A stretch of DNA of 14,869 nt from Acidimicrobiia bacterium (GTDB lineage Bacteria > Actinomycetota > Acidimicrobiia > Acidimicrobiales > Hopanoidiivorantaceae), in NCBI GenBank assembly GCA_020027305.1, contig JAHRAM010000103.1, forward strand, positions 1 to 14,869, written 5' to 3'. A program made the position numbers and the translations under genes. How positions within the stretch are numbered: position 1 is the stretch's first letter; each line of letters starts with the position of its first letter. Of the stretch, positions 1-7,088 are shown one piece after another. A model generated the notes under the pieces. That model was not told the origin of the DNA. It was given only the letters and a program-made list of their open reading frames with translations, and did no database searches.

Positions 1-586
1 GTTCTTCAAGAACCTTTGCGCCCATTTTTTCAAGAGCACAAAAAACTTCCACATCAAAAGCAAATCTCTTTACTTCCACCTTTTCAAAAACAGCTTTAGC
101 AGTTGTAAGAGAAAATGCCTTGGCTCCACACTGGGTATCTATATTTCTTTTTAGTACCCATCGCTTAGTTAGCCATCTAAGAAATCTGCTACCAAAACTT
201 CTAGCTGAACTATCTGCCTGAGTTGAGTTTCGCACTCCAACAGCAGCATCAAAGCCACCACCTGCCACTGCTAGATAGAGCTTCTTTAAAAAATCTGGGG
301 AATACGACAAGTCGGCATCTGTATATAAAACAACCTTGCCTTTGGCTTCAAGCATGCCTGCTTTTACAGCAGCACCTTTCCCTTGGTTTGTTTCAAGCTG
401 AATTAAATTATCAGCGCCTTCTAAAAACTCTTGGTCTTTTGTGGAACCATCATCTACAAGAACAATTTCAACTCCAACGTCTGAAAACTCTTCACGGATA
501 GTATGAAATGTCTCCTTTAGAAATCTGCCCTGATTGAATACGGGAATGACAATACTTATTTCAGGCACTGTTGGTTTATCTTGCAT
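1..586 (-). CDS. Family 2 glycosyltransferase, DPM/ALG5-like (3' end beyond window)
   Basis: This is a GT-A fold glycosyltransferase of the polyprenyl-phosphate sugar synthase type, expected to move a sugar from a nucleotide donor onto a lipid phosphate at the cytoplasmic face. 195 codons are visible and the frame is still open at the left edge. Seen motifs, counted from the ATG: the nucleotide-binding VDDGS at 44-48, NQGKGAAV at 67-74, the metal-binding TDADLSY at 89-95, DTQCGAKAFS at 150-159 and FAFDVE at 176-181. This set is typical of DPM1, ALG5 and GtrB relatives. Any C-terminal membrane segments would be off the window. The ATG overlaps the last 11 bases of the upstream membrane-protein gene (ATGCAAGATAA), so translation is probably coupled. 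The pairing suggests it makes the lipid-linked donor used by that neighbour (inference). The sugar cannot be read from sequence. Confidence 0.9.
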   Translation of the reverse strand, partial: MQDKPTVPEISIVIPVFNQGRFLKETFHTIREEFSDVGVEIVLVDDGSTKDQEFLEGADNLIQLETNQGKGAAVKAGMLEAKGKVVLYTDADLSYSPDFLKKLYLAVAGGGFDAAVGVRNSTQADSSARSFGSRFLRWLTKRWVLKRNIDTQCGAKAFSLTTAKAVFEKVEVKRFAFDVEVFCALEKMGAKVLEE

Positions 587-3500
587 TGACTTTTTCTAGT
601 CTTCTTCTTCGCTCCCAAATGTAAACCCCTGATAGCAAAACAATCCCTAGACCGCTAAGGCTATATCCCAAATATTCCACTCGACTCCACTTGTAGCTAA
701 GCACTACTTGATTCTTGGTGGGTATTACCACCATCCAATTGGGAGATGCCCTGTATGGACCCATTGCACCTGATACAGTCCAATTTGGAAAATACGAAAC
801 CTTTACAAGAATTGGAACCCCAACTTGGTCTACCTGAAATTCAATTCGCTCATCAAAAACTTGAATCTTTGAAACCTCTGCTGGAATGAGTTGTTGTCTT
901 TGTGGTTCTTGGATGGGTTGAAGTTTGTGTGTCTCAAATCCCTGAGGGGTCTCAGGTTTGTGAAACATTAGTTTTTCATAACCGTCTGGACCACTTGCTA
1001 AATAATGAACATCCAATCTATTCGGGTCAATCCACCACTCATTTGTTTTTTCAAGCCAATCGCTTTCACCGACAACTGCTGGCAAATATTGTAGTGGGAC
1101 CACCAAATCGGAATTACTTACTTCATAAACCACATGTGGAACTAGATTAAACTTTGTTAATCGGTTTATCTCTTGCTGGTCTTCTGGAAAACTGACAATC
1201 CTTGTTAACTCAATATGTGCATTAGCTAAGTTAATTATTTTTTCGCTCCCTGCAATAAGATACCTAACCCCTAATATTTGTAGATGCCTGACTCCTCTAT
1301 TAAACAATTCGTCATCCCCAACACCTCTATTGACGTAACTAAGACCACGTACCACCTCAGAACTTTGCGCTGATACCTGTGTAAGTGAAATATAATAATA
1401 TGGCGATGTTGCAGATGACTCAGTGTAAAGCCCATCTATAGCAGTAATGCAGCTATCAGTCCAATAGGGAAGCATATTTCTCACAAAATTGACCCCGTAG
1501 CTATCCTGTCGGTTTATTTGATATTCCCATAAGGAGCGTCCACAGCCACGTTCTTCTCCGACTCTTTTCATATTTTCTATCACTTGAGAGAGTTCGGACC
1601 ATCCTGGTCCTTTATCCTTGCCTGGGATTCCTGTTTTTTTCTCTAAACCAGAATAATTCCATTCAGCCCAACTAGCTGAATTGTGCCGCAGGGCTTTTGT
1701 AGTTATCTCATGTAAGCCAGGAATGTGAAGTCCAAAATTGTTGTCTTTGTTGTGCCATCCAGCATAGTTAAGACGATGTTGTAAGCCTACCGAATAGAAA
1801 ACAACTAATACAGTGAGCAAAGTAGTGGAAAACAGTAAAGCTTTTCTAACTTTTGAATGCGTTACTAACACTCTTTTAACTTCTTCAGCCTTATTAGATT
1901 TTTTATCTATACTGCGACTTAACCGACGTGAGGCTATTTGGGATTTTCGTTTTTCGATAAGAATTGGCAGATATAAATAAGCGAGAGCAAACGCTACTAA
2001 AGTCAACCCAATTGCTGAAAAAAGAAATATCTTGTCAAAAAGCAGTTCAGCTGGTGCCCTAGCATTTCGAAATAATTCCTTAACCCGTTGATTGGCATCA
2101 TCCAATATTCGCATAGCTTCTACAGTGTCAGGTGTTAAATTAGCTTGAATGTTGGCACTTTCTAATATGCCATCAACTTGAGGATTCACTATTGCCTCAG
2201 CGTCTTTGGTTTTATGTATAGCTCTTGTGATAGCGCGAACAGCATCTCCAAACAATACAGGGCTGAGCAAAACAAAAATTGAAATACCAGAAACAAGAGG
2301 CGCAATTAATTGTAAAAACCACCTCTTTATATTGCTTCTTGTTCGTGGTAGGGAAATTCGGTATTTTATCTTTTCAAGAAGCCTGGGCCAAAATAAAATA
2401 AATAAAACAAATGCAACCCCCATCAAGCTAACCACAGAAAGAAGTATAATCTTGTCAAAAAGGAACTCGGCTGGTGCCCTAACATTTCGAAATAATTTCT
2501 TAACCCGTTGATTGGCATCGTCCAATATTCGCATAGCTTCTACAGTGTCAGGTGCTGAACTAGATTGAATATTTGCAGTCTCTAATATGGCATCAGCTTG
2601 AGGCTGCACTATTGCCTCGGCATCTTTGGTTTTATGTATGGCTCTTGCTATAGAACGAACGACATCTCCTAAAAGATGGCTAAATAAGATAAAGGTGGAA
2701 ACAACACAAACAAATGGGATAGCGATTTTTAAAAACCATTTCTTTGAAGGCTCTATAATTTTTTGTCTATACCTGAAAAGGCTCTGCATGAAAAGGCCTA
2801 CCCCTAAAGCAGCCAGCAAAATAATACATAGATAGTACAAGGGCAAAAGCCTGTTAAAGAAAATGGTTCCATTGTCAACAAGCCTAAAGATTAAAGCAAT
2901 TATCAAAGCGCTAACTGCCAATGCTCTACCCAGACGAATTTTGTGAACAATAGAAACAACGGTAGCAGCAAATGCCATTACAAAAATCCAATGGAAATCC
3001 CCACGGAACAAAAAGTCAGCATAAAATGCCTCTTTTTGCCACTCAAATCCAGTCAGATATGACCGCCTCAGTAAAAATGGCACAACCCAAAACGAGCTAA
3101 GTAAAAAAGCAGATCCTGTAACCCATGCCAGCCACTTAAACTCTTTAAACATTTTCTTGCTTGGCATCACCAGAAACGTAGCAATTGTTATAAGAGTAGC
3201 AAAAAGCCCTGCCAACGGATGGCACAATACGGTGAATGCCAGTAGAACAGCAGTTCTAACCTTCCACCCCCCAGTTTTTATGCCTCTCAGTAAGGCACCA
3301 AAATAAAAGAGGCAAAAGGCCAATCCCCAAGTTTCAGCATATTCCCCAGCTAAATTGGCGAAGGCATTTCCCCCCCATATAGTGTGATTATCATCGTAAA
3401 TGAAAATTAATGAAAACAGAGCAAAAACTATTGGAATTGGGCGTTTGAACCCACTTCCCCTCCCAAGGAAAAATGCTCCAAATGGAAGGGCTAGCAACCC

Positions 3501-3938
3501 AAGCACCGTAACAATTTTTGTTGCCGTAATATCTGGTATTATGAATGAAAGAGTAGCTGCTGTGTAATTTGGAATAACTGGATAAAAAGTAAAGGCAGGC
3601 AATCCACCAAACCAGTCATTTGTCCATCCAGATAGCTCTGGAAACAAACTCCTCTTGATAAAGTCTGGGCCCCAGATATGTGCACCAGTATCGCCCCCCG
3701 TGAGCGTAGTGTCTGAGAAAAGGTCGCCAAACAAATTGTTCTGCCATAAAATCACAAAGGTGGCAGACAAAAGCGTTAACAGTTCCAACACCAAAAGCCA
3801 GCTTGGCCTACTTAAATTATTAGCTAAATGTCTAGGGGTATTTCTTAAAAACCTGAGGCAAAATACTAAAACCCTAATTAAGCCATCTCTTGAGCTTTTA
3901 TCAGAAGGTGAGTCTGTTTGTATTGTTGTATATGTCAT
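576..3938 (-). CDS. Large multi-TM protein, GT-C / PTPS-related glycosyltransferase-like, with internal tandem repeat
   Basis: This is an approximately 1120-residue polytopic membrane protein. Residues about 47-395 hold many hydrophobic segments. The first extracytoplasmic loop carries GGDTGAHIWGPDF (D83, H87), then WFGGLPAFTFYPVIP, a pattern typical of PTPS-related/GT-C membrane glycosyltransferases using lipid-linked sugars. Residues 399-678 are two tandem copies of a ~140-residue module (see repeat entries). After another TM at about 698-718 comes a ~370-residue probably extracytoplasmic domain rich in W, Y and N, with Cys in CGRSLWEYQ and TDSCITA. A final TM near 1088-1110 is followed by a basic WERRRRLEK tail. 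I chose the ATG at 3938; an in-frame TTG at 3944 lies 3 bp after the CPBP stop and would add two residues. No clear Shine-Dalgarno sequence is seen for either. Position between CPBP and GT2 in one operon suggests envelope glycan assembly. Substrate unknown; the enzyme class is inferred from motif and topology. Confidence 0.75.
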   Translation of the reverse strand: MTYTTIQTDSPSDKSSRDGLIRVLVFCLRFLRNTPRHLANNLSRPSWLLVLELLTLLSATFVILWQNNLFGDLFSDTTLTGGDTGAHIWGPDFIKRSLFPELSGWTNDWFGGLPAFTFYPVIPNYTAATLSFIIPDITATKIVTVLGLLALPFGAFFLGRGSGFKRPIPIVFALFSLIFIYDDNHTIWGGNAFANLAGEYAETWGLAFCLFYFGALLRGIKTGGWKVRTAVLLAFTVLCHPLAGLFATLITIATFLVMPSKKMFKEFKWLAWVTGSAFLLSSFWVVPFLLRRSYLTGFEWQKEAFYADFLFRGDFHWIFVMAFAATVVSIVHKIRLGRALAVSALIIALIFRLVDNGTIFFNRLLPLYYLCIILLAALGVGLFMQSLFRYRQKIIEPSKKWFLKIAIPFVCVVSTFILFSHLLGDVVRSIARAIHKTKDAEAIVQPQADAILETANIQSSSAPDTVEAMRILDDANQRVKKLFRNVRAPAEFLFDKIILLSVVSLMGVAFVLFILFWPRLLEKIKYRISLPRTRSNIKRWFLQLIAPLVSGISIFVLLSPVLFGDAVRAITRAIHKTKDAEAIVNPQVDGILESANIQANLTPDTVEAMRILDDANQRVKELFRNARAPAELLFDKIFLFSAIGLTLVAFALAYLYLPILIEKRKSQIASRRLSRSIDKKSNKAEEVKRVLVTHSKVRKALLFSTTLLTVLVVFYSVGLQHRLNYAGWHNKDNNFGLHIPGLHEITTKALRHNSASWAEWNYSGLEKKTGIPGKDKGPGWSELSQVIENMKRVGEERGCGRSLWEYQINRQDSYGVNFVRNMLPYWTDSCITAIDGLYTESSATSPYYYISLTQVSAQSSEVVRGLSYVNRGVGDDELFNRGVRHLQILGVRYLIAGSEKIINLANAHIELTRIVSFPEDQQEINRLTKFNLVPHVVYEVSNSDLVVPLQYLPAVVGESDWLEKTNEWWIDPNRLDVHYLASGPDGYEKLMFHKPETPQGFETHKLQPIQEPQRQQLIPAEVSKIQVFDERIEFQVDQVGVPILVKVSYFPNWTVSGAMGPYRASPNWMVVIPTKNQVVLSYKWSRVEYLGYSLSGLGIVLLSGVYIWERRRRLEKVNAR
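1905..2324 (-). repeat. Tandem module copy 2 (TM - soluble core - TM) inside the GT-C-like protein
   Basis: This is the second copy (residues about 539-678), beginning KRWFLQ, with the core at DNA 2028-2225 (residues 572-637) and ending in a basic linker SRSI. The core DNA is offset exactly 420 bp from copy 1 and differs at about 29 of 210 positions by hand alignment. The hydrophobic flanks differ far more and include one single-residue length difference. That level of divergence makes an assembly artefact unlikely. Confidence 0.85.
2325..2744 (-). repeat. Tandem module copy 1 (TM - soluble core - TM) inside the GT-C-like protein
   Basis: This is the first of two adjacent in-frame copies of a ~140-residue unit (residues about 399-538). 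It begins KKWFLK, runs through a hydrophobic helix, then a 66-residue polar core (DNA 2448-2645; residues 432-497) starting RAIHKTKDAEAIV and ending RAPAEFLFDKI, then a second hydrophobic helix and a basic linker ending SNI. The core aligns without gaps to copy 2 with 55 of 66 residues identical by hand count. I do not recognise the core as a named domain. With two helices per copy, duplication would keep membrane topology unchanged (inference). Confidence 0.85.
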
Positions 3939-3947
3939 TTGCAAATA

Positions 3948-4637
3948 TTAGAGTTGGAGAATAAATGCTACCAAGTTAAAGCCTATATGAGTAGCGATTG
4001 CCATCCCTAATCGTCCAGTTCTATTAACTATATAGCCTAAAACAACACCAATAACGAACACGCCCCAAAGATGCCACTGTGCGTTCCACGAGATATCCAG
4101 AGAATAGTGAACCGCTGAAAAAAGAACAGCCACCAAAATAATTGCAACGTGTCGATTCTTAATAAATTGAATTGCTGCCCGCTGTAAAAACCCCCTAAAA
4201 AATATTTCTTCCACAATTGGGGCTAATACTATTGTAAGTATTACAAGAATAATTTTGCCACTAACCCCATCAGCTTTTTCAAAAATTTCTTCTGCTGCTC
4301 TAGAGATTTCACTACGATTAACAATCGGATAAAACGGCAAGTAAAGTATTAAAAGAATTGGAAACTGAATGGCTGCACCAATAGGAATACCTAAAAGATC
4401 TATGGGCTTTGCTGCAAGTCCAAGTTCTAAGGACCATTTCTTTCGGTAGCTCCAGACAAAACAGGTTAACAATTCAGCAGCCGACAATACTAGGGAAAAT
4501 ATAAGTAGATGCCATAAAGGGTCATTCTTTTCAGTACCTAAACCTAAGCCAAATAATATCGCACCCCCCAAAATCCAAACTAAAACCCCAATTAAAAGGG
4601 AATAGAAAAACTTAAAGCCGTTTTTGCCCGCTATCAT
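3948..4637 (-). CDS. CPBP family intramembrane metalloprotease (CAAX/Abi type)
   Basis: This is a 229-residue polytopic membrane protein with the three CPBP motifs in order: EEIFFRG with E143, E144 and R148; FSAVH with F173 and H177; and H217 with N221 in THIGFN near the C terminus. In the family these residues form the glutamate/histidine active site of a metal-dependent intramembrane protease related to Rce1. The length is typical and no catalytic residue is missing. Bacterial members have been linked to bacteriocin self-immunity, protein processing and signalling, but the substrate here is unknown. It is the first gene of a minus-strand operon: its stop lies just before the start of the GT-C-like gene, so it may act on envelope proteins (inference). 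Its ATG is only 6 bp from the divergent ftsH ATG, leaving no separate promoter region. No ribosome-binding site is visible. Confidence 0.9.
   Translation of the reverse strand: MIAGKNGFKFFYSLLIGVLVWILGGAILFGLGLGTEKNDPLWHLLIFSLVLSAAELLTCFVWSYRKKWSLELGLAAKPIDLLGIPIGAAIQFPILLILYLPFYPIVNRSEISRAAEEIFEKADGVSGKIILVILTIVLAPIVEEIFFRGFLQRAAIQFIKNRHVAIILVAVLFSAVHYSLDISWNAQWHLWGVFVIGVVLGYIVNRTGRLGMAIATHIGFNLVAFILQL
4632..4637 (+). promoter_or_regulatory. Candidate -10 element for a leaderless ftsH mRNA
   Basis: TATCAT matches five of six bases of the TATAAT consensus and ends 6 bp before the ftsH ATG. That is the spacing expected when transcription starts at or next to the A of the start codon. No Shine-Dalgarno sequence precedes the ATG and no good -35 box is found. 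Leaderless mRNAs with this arrangement are common in Actinobacteria. The hexamer overlaps the first codons of the divergent CPBP gene. Inferred from sequence only. Confidence 0.4.
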
Positions 4638-4643
4638 AAAAAT

Positions 4644-6569
4644 ATGTCGTCTTTACCGCCAAACGAGGCAGGGGAAGCCCCAGAGAAAAAAAATAAGTGG
4701 CGAGCTTTTTCGATTCCCATATTGCTTTTAGTGATTGCTAGTGCGATATTTCTACCTAGATTTCTTTCAAATGATTCTAGGGATGAAATTAATTTTAATG
4801 AATTCATTCAAAAAGTTGAGAACAAAGAAGTCAAAAAAGCAGAAATAAACAATAGCAATGGAAGTATCAACGCTGAACTTATAGATGGAACAAAAATCAA
4901 AACCAATGGACGAATTCGACAAACCGAAAAAAATTCAGAGCTAATTGATGAAAATGTAGACGAGGTAAAATTCTTCACCCCTCGCTCAAACTTTTGGCTT
5001 GGGTTCATCCAAATCATCTTACCCATCGCTCTTTTGATTTTGTTTTTCTGGTGGCTGCAGAGACGAGCAAAAGGGCAGCTTGGTGGGATTATGTCAATTG
5101 GTCGGTCGCGTGCAAAAACATATTCCACTGAACGACCCAACACCAGTTTTGATGATGTGGCTGGCTACAAAGGTGTGAAAAAAGATGTTGAAGAAATTGT
5201 TGACTTCTTATCAAAGCCAGACAAGTTTGCAACTATCGGTGCCAGAATTCCAAAAGGTGTTTTGTTGGTAGGGCCGCCAGGAACTGGAAAGACATTGCTG
5301 GCACGTGCTGTTGCTGGCGAGGCTGGGGTAACTTTTTCATCAGTTACTGGCTCTGACTTTATGGAGATGTTTGTAGGCGTAGGCGCCAGCCGAGTTAGAG
5401 ATTTATTTCAGAATGCAAGAAAAACTGGTAAGGCAATTATCTTCATAGATGAAATCGACTCAATTGGGCGAAAGCGAGGTGCAGGACTGGGCGGAGGACA
5501 CGATGAGAGAGAACAAACCCTAAACCAACTGCTTTCAGAGTTAGATGGATTTGAAACTACTGAAGGCATTGTAGTGCTGGCAGCTACTAACCGCCCAGAC
5601 ATCTTAGACTCTGCGCTGCTTAGGCCTGGAAGATTTGACCGCCAAGTTATTGTTCCTCTTCCTGAATTGTCTGATAGAAAAGAAATATTGAAAGTTCACA
5701 TAAAAGGAAAGTCTACTGGTGATGATATTGACATAGATGTAATCGCAAGGGGCACACCTGGAATGAGCGGAGCAGACCTCGCCAACCTAGTTAACGAAGC
5801 AGCTCTTTTTGCTGTTCGCGACAACAACTCAGAAATTCATATGAACCATTTTGAACAAGCCCGTGACCGTATATTGATTGGACAAAAACGAGAATCATTA
5901 GCACTTTCAGAAATTGAACGAAAAACTGTTGCCTACCATGAAGCTGGGCATGCTATTTGTGCAGCAGTGCTAGAAAACACTGACCCTCTCCACAAAGTCA
6001 CCATCATTCCCAGCGGAATGGCGCTAGGCGTTACGCTTTCATTGCCAATTGAAGAAAGGCATATCTACCGCAAAAACTACATTGAAGATACATTAGTGCT
6101 TAGCCTCGGAGGAAGAGTTGCTGAAGAAATAGTGTTTGATATGATTTCAACAGGTGCAAACGATGACTTGGTTCGTGTTACCGAGCTAGCAACAAAAATG
6201 GTGCGAGAGTGGGGAATGAGTGAAAAAGTCGGGCCAATGGCTTGGGGGTCAAACAAAAATGTTTTCTTAGGCGATGAGTTAATGGCTGCTAAAGAGTATA
6301 GTGATGATACAGCACGGGTCATTGATTTAGAGGTTGAAGAAATTCTTCAAAACCAGCTAAAGCGATGCCGAACATTGCTTAAAAAACACAGGAAGGCGCT
6401 GGATGCTGTGGCAAATGCTTTGTTAGAACAAGAAACCATACAGGGCGAAGAAGTTGAACGGCTAATAACTGAGAGCAAAGGGAATGGAGCTACCCCTAAA
6501 AGCGAAAAAGCAAAAACCACCAATTTAGAAGCTGGAAAAAATAATAAAGAAAAAGATTCAGAGAAATAA
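4644..6569 (+). CDS. ftsH: ATP-dependent zinc metalloprotease FtsH
   Basis: This is a 641-residue AAA+ membrane protease that extracts and degrades membrane and short-lived cytosolic proteins as a hexamer. Seen in order: TM1 at about 20-40; a short extracytoplasmic domain; TM2 at about 116-140; Walker A GPPGTGKT at 210-217; pore loop MFVG; Walker B IIFIDE at 265-270; second region of homology from N316 with arginine fingers R327 and R330; zinc site HEAGH at 432-436; and third ligand D508 in TGANDD. All key residues are present and length is normal. The last ~40 residues are a charged, low-complexity Lys/Glu/Asn tail. The ATG is 6 bp from the divergent CPBP start and has no Shine-Dalgarno, so the mRNA is probably leaderless. 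A thioredoxin-like gene follows 26 bp after the stop, or overlaps it if that gene starts further upstream. Confidence 0.98.
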   Translation: MSSLPPNEAGEAPEKKNKWRAFSIPILLLVIASAIFLPRFLSNDSRDEINFNEFIQKVENKEVKKAEINNSNGSINAELIDGTKIKTNGRIRQTEKNSELIDENVDEVKFFTPRSNFWLGFIQIILPIALLILFFWWLQRRAKGQLGGIMSIGRSRAKTYSTERPNTSFDDVAGYKGVKKDVEEIVDFLSKPDKFATIGARIPKGVLLVGPPGTGKTLLARAVAGEAGVTFSSVTGSDFMEMFVGVGASRVRDLFQNARKTGKAIIFIDEIDSIGRKRGAGLGGGHDEREQTLNQLLSELDGFETTEGIVVLAATNRPDILDSALLRPGRFDRQVIVPLPELSDRKEILKVHIKGKSTGDDIDIDVIARGTPGMSGADLANLVNEAALFAVRDNNSEIHMNHFEQARDRILIGQKRESLALSEIERKTVAYHEAGHAICAAVLENTDPLHKVTIIPSGMALGVTLSLPIEERHIYRKNYIEDTLVLSLGGRVAEEIVFDMISTGANDDLVRVTELATKMVREWGMSEKVGPMAWGSNKNVFLGDELMAAKEYSDDTARVIDLEVEEILQNQLKRCRTLLKKHRKALDAVANALLEQETIQGEEVERLITESKGNGATPKSEKAKTTNLEAGKNNKEKDSEK

Positions 6570-6595
6570 TACGATTAATTCTTGCTCTATGTTCT

Positions 6596-7021
6596 GTGGT
6601 TGGTGTTGTAGGGTTAGGATTTTTAGTTGCAACATTACAACGAAGAACACAACAAAAAAATGCTCGCGCAAATCAGGGGGTTACATATCAAAGATACTCC
6701 CCTGTTCCATCTAGAGTAAATCTTTCTGACTCTAAAACGAGTTTCCCAACTCAGTTTGCCTTATGGGTATTTACAGCAAAAACCTGTAGAACTTGCCCAG
6801 GTGCTATAAGAGTTGCAAAGCAATTTGAAACAAATTCTGTTTCAGTTCTAGAGTTCACCTATGAAAAAGATAAAGACATCCACAATCTATATGGAATAGA
6901 TTCAGTTCCGCTAACCCTCATAATTAAAAAGGCTGATGAAAAGATTGGGGAAGTTAAAAAGTGGTTCTTTGGCCCGCTAAGCAAAGCAGAGCTTGATGAC
7001 GAATTAGATGTAAAGAATTAG
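6596..7021 (+). CDS. Membrane-anchored thioredoxin-like protein
   Basis: This is a small protein with one N-terminal TM helix (GVVGLGFLVATL) followed by a basic QRR stretch and a thioredoxin fold. Numbered from the GTG start, the redox motif is CRTC at 64-67 in FTAKTCRTCPG, and the cis-proline is P105 in DSVPLTL. A linker of ~35 residues joins the helix to the domain. The positive charges right after the helix favour an N-out, C-in orientation, putting the fold in the cytoplasm, but this depends on the start. The GTG at 6596 is the only ordinary start codon in frame near here. However, the frame is open back to 6548 and would encode [16 protein letters not shown], giving a longer and more convincing helix with basic residues on the other side. 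The 5' end is therefore uncertain. The gene is probably co-transcribed with ftsH. The last residues DELDVKN lie in a 14-bp duplication. Confidence 0.8.
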   Translation: MVGVVGLGFLVATLQRRTQQKNARANQGVTYQRYSPVPSRVNLSDSKTSFPTQFALWVFTAKTCRTCPGAIRVAKQFETNSVSVLEFTYEKDKDIHNLYGIDSVPLTLIIKKADEKIGEVKKWFFGPLSKAELDDELDVKN

Positions 7022-7028
7022 ATGTAAA
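7001..7028 (+). repeat. Perfect 14-bp tandem duplication spanning the thioredoxin-like stop codon
   Basis: GAATTAGATGTAAA occurs twice in a row (7001-7014 and 7015-7028). The second copy shifts the frame so that translation ends at TAG 7019-7021 after DELDVKN. With one copy removed the same frame would read DELDVKKN and stop at TGA. This looks like a recent slippage duplication that changes only the last residues of the protein. Confidence 0.85.
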
Positions 7029-7058
7029 GAAAAATTGACAGCAAAAACAAACATTCAT

Positions 7059-7088
7059 TTTAAATTAATTTACATTTAAATTAATTAA
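7059..7088. repeat. AT-only direct repeat and palindromes at a convergent junction
   Basis: The 63-bp spacer between the thioredoxin-like gene and the convergent DUF5719-like gene contains TTTAAATTAATT twice (7059-7070 and 7075-7086) separated by four bases. It also holds the perfect palindromes TAAATTAATTTA (7061-7072) and TTAATTAA (7081-7088). There is no GC-rich stem, so it is not a classical intrinsic terminator, though it may still act in both directions as a weak one. Function unknown. Confidence 0.5.

Noticed and set aside
223..501. Plus-strand open frame of 92 codons
   Set aside because: It is antisense to the GT2 gene, whose motifs are clear in the minus strand; the product is low-complexity Leu/Gln/His.
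1905..2744. Internal repeat as an assembly artefact
   Set aside because: The copies differ at about 14 % of bases in the core and much more in the flanks while keeping the frame, which an assembly duplication would not produce.
2206..2835. Two plus-strand open frames with similar starts (MVLCIAL and MVLCMAL)
   Set aside because: Their similarity arises because they are antisense to the two copies of the internal repeat; no independent coding evidence.
6530..6569. Programmed -1 frameshift from the FtsH tail into the thioredoxin-like frame at GGAAAAAAT
   Set aside because: A -1 shift there meets a TAA at once (6542-6544). A weaker AAAAAG run at about 6551-6556 remains only a remote possibility.
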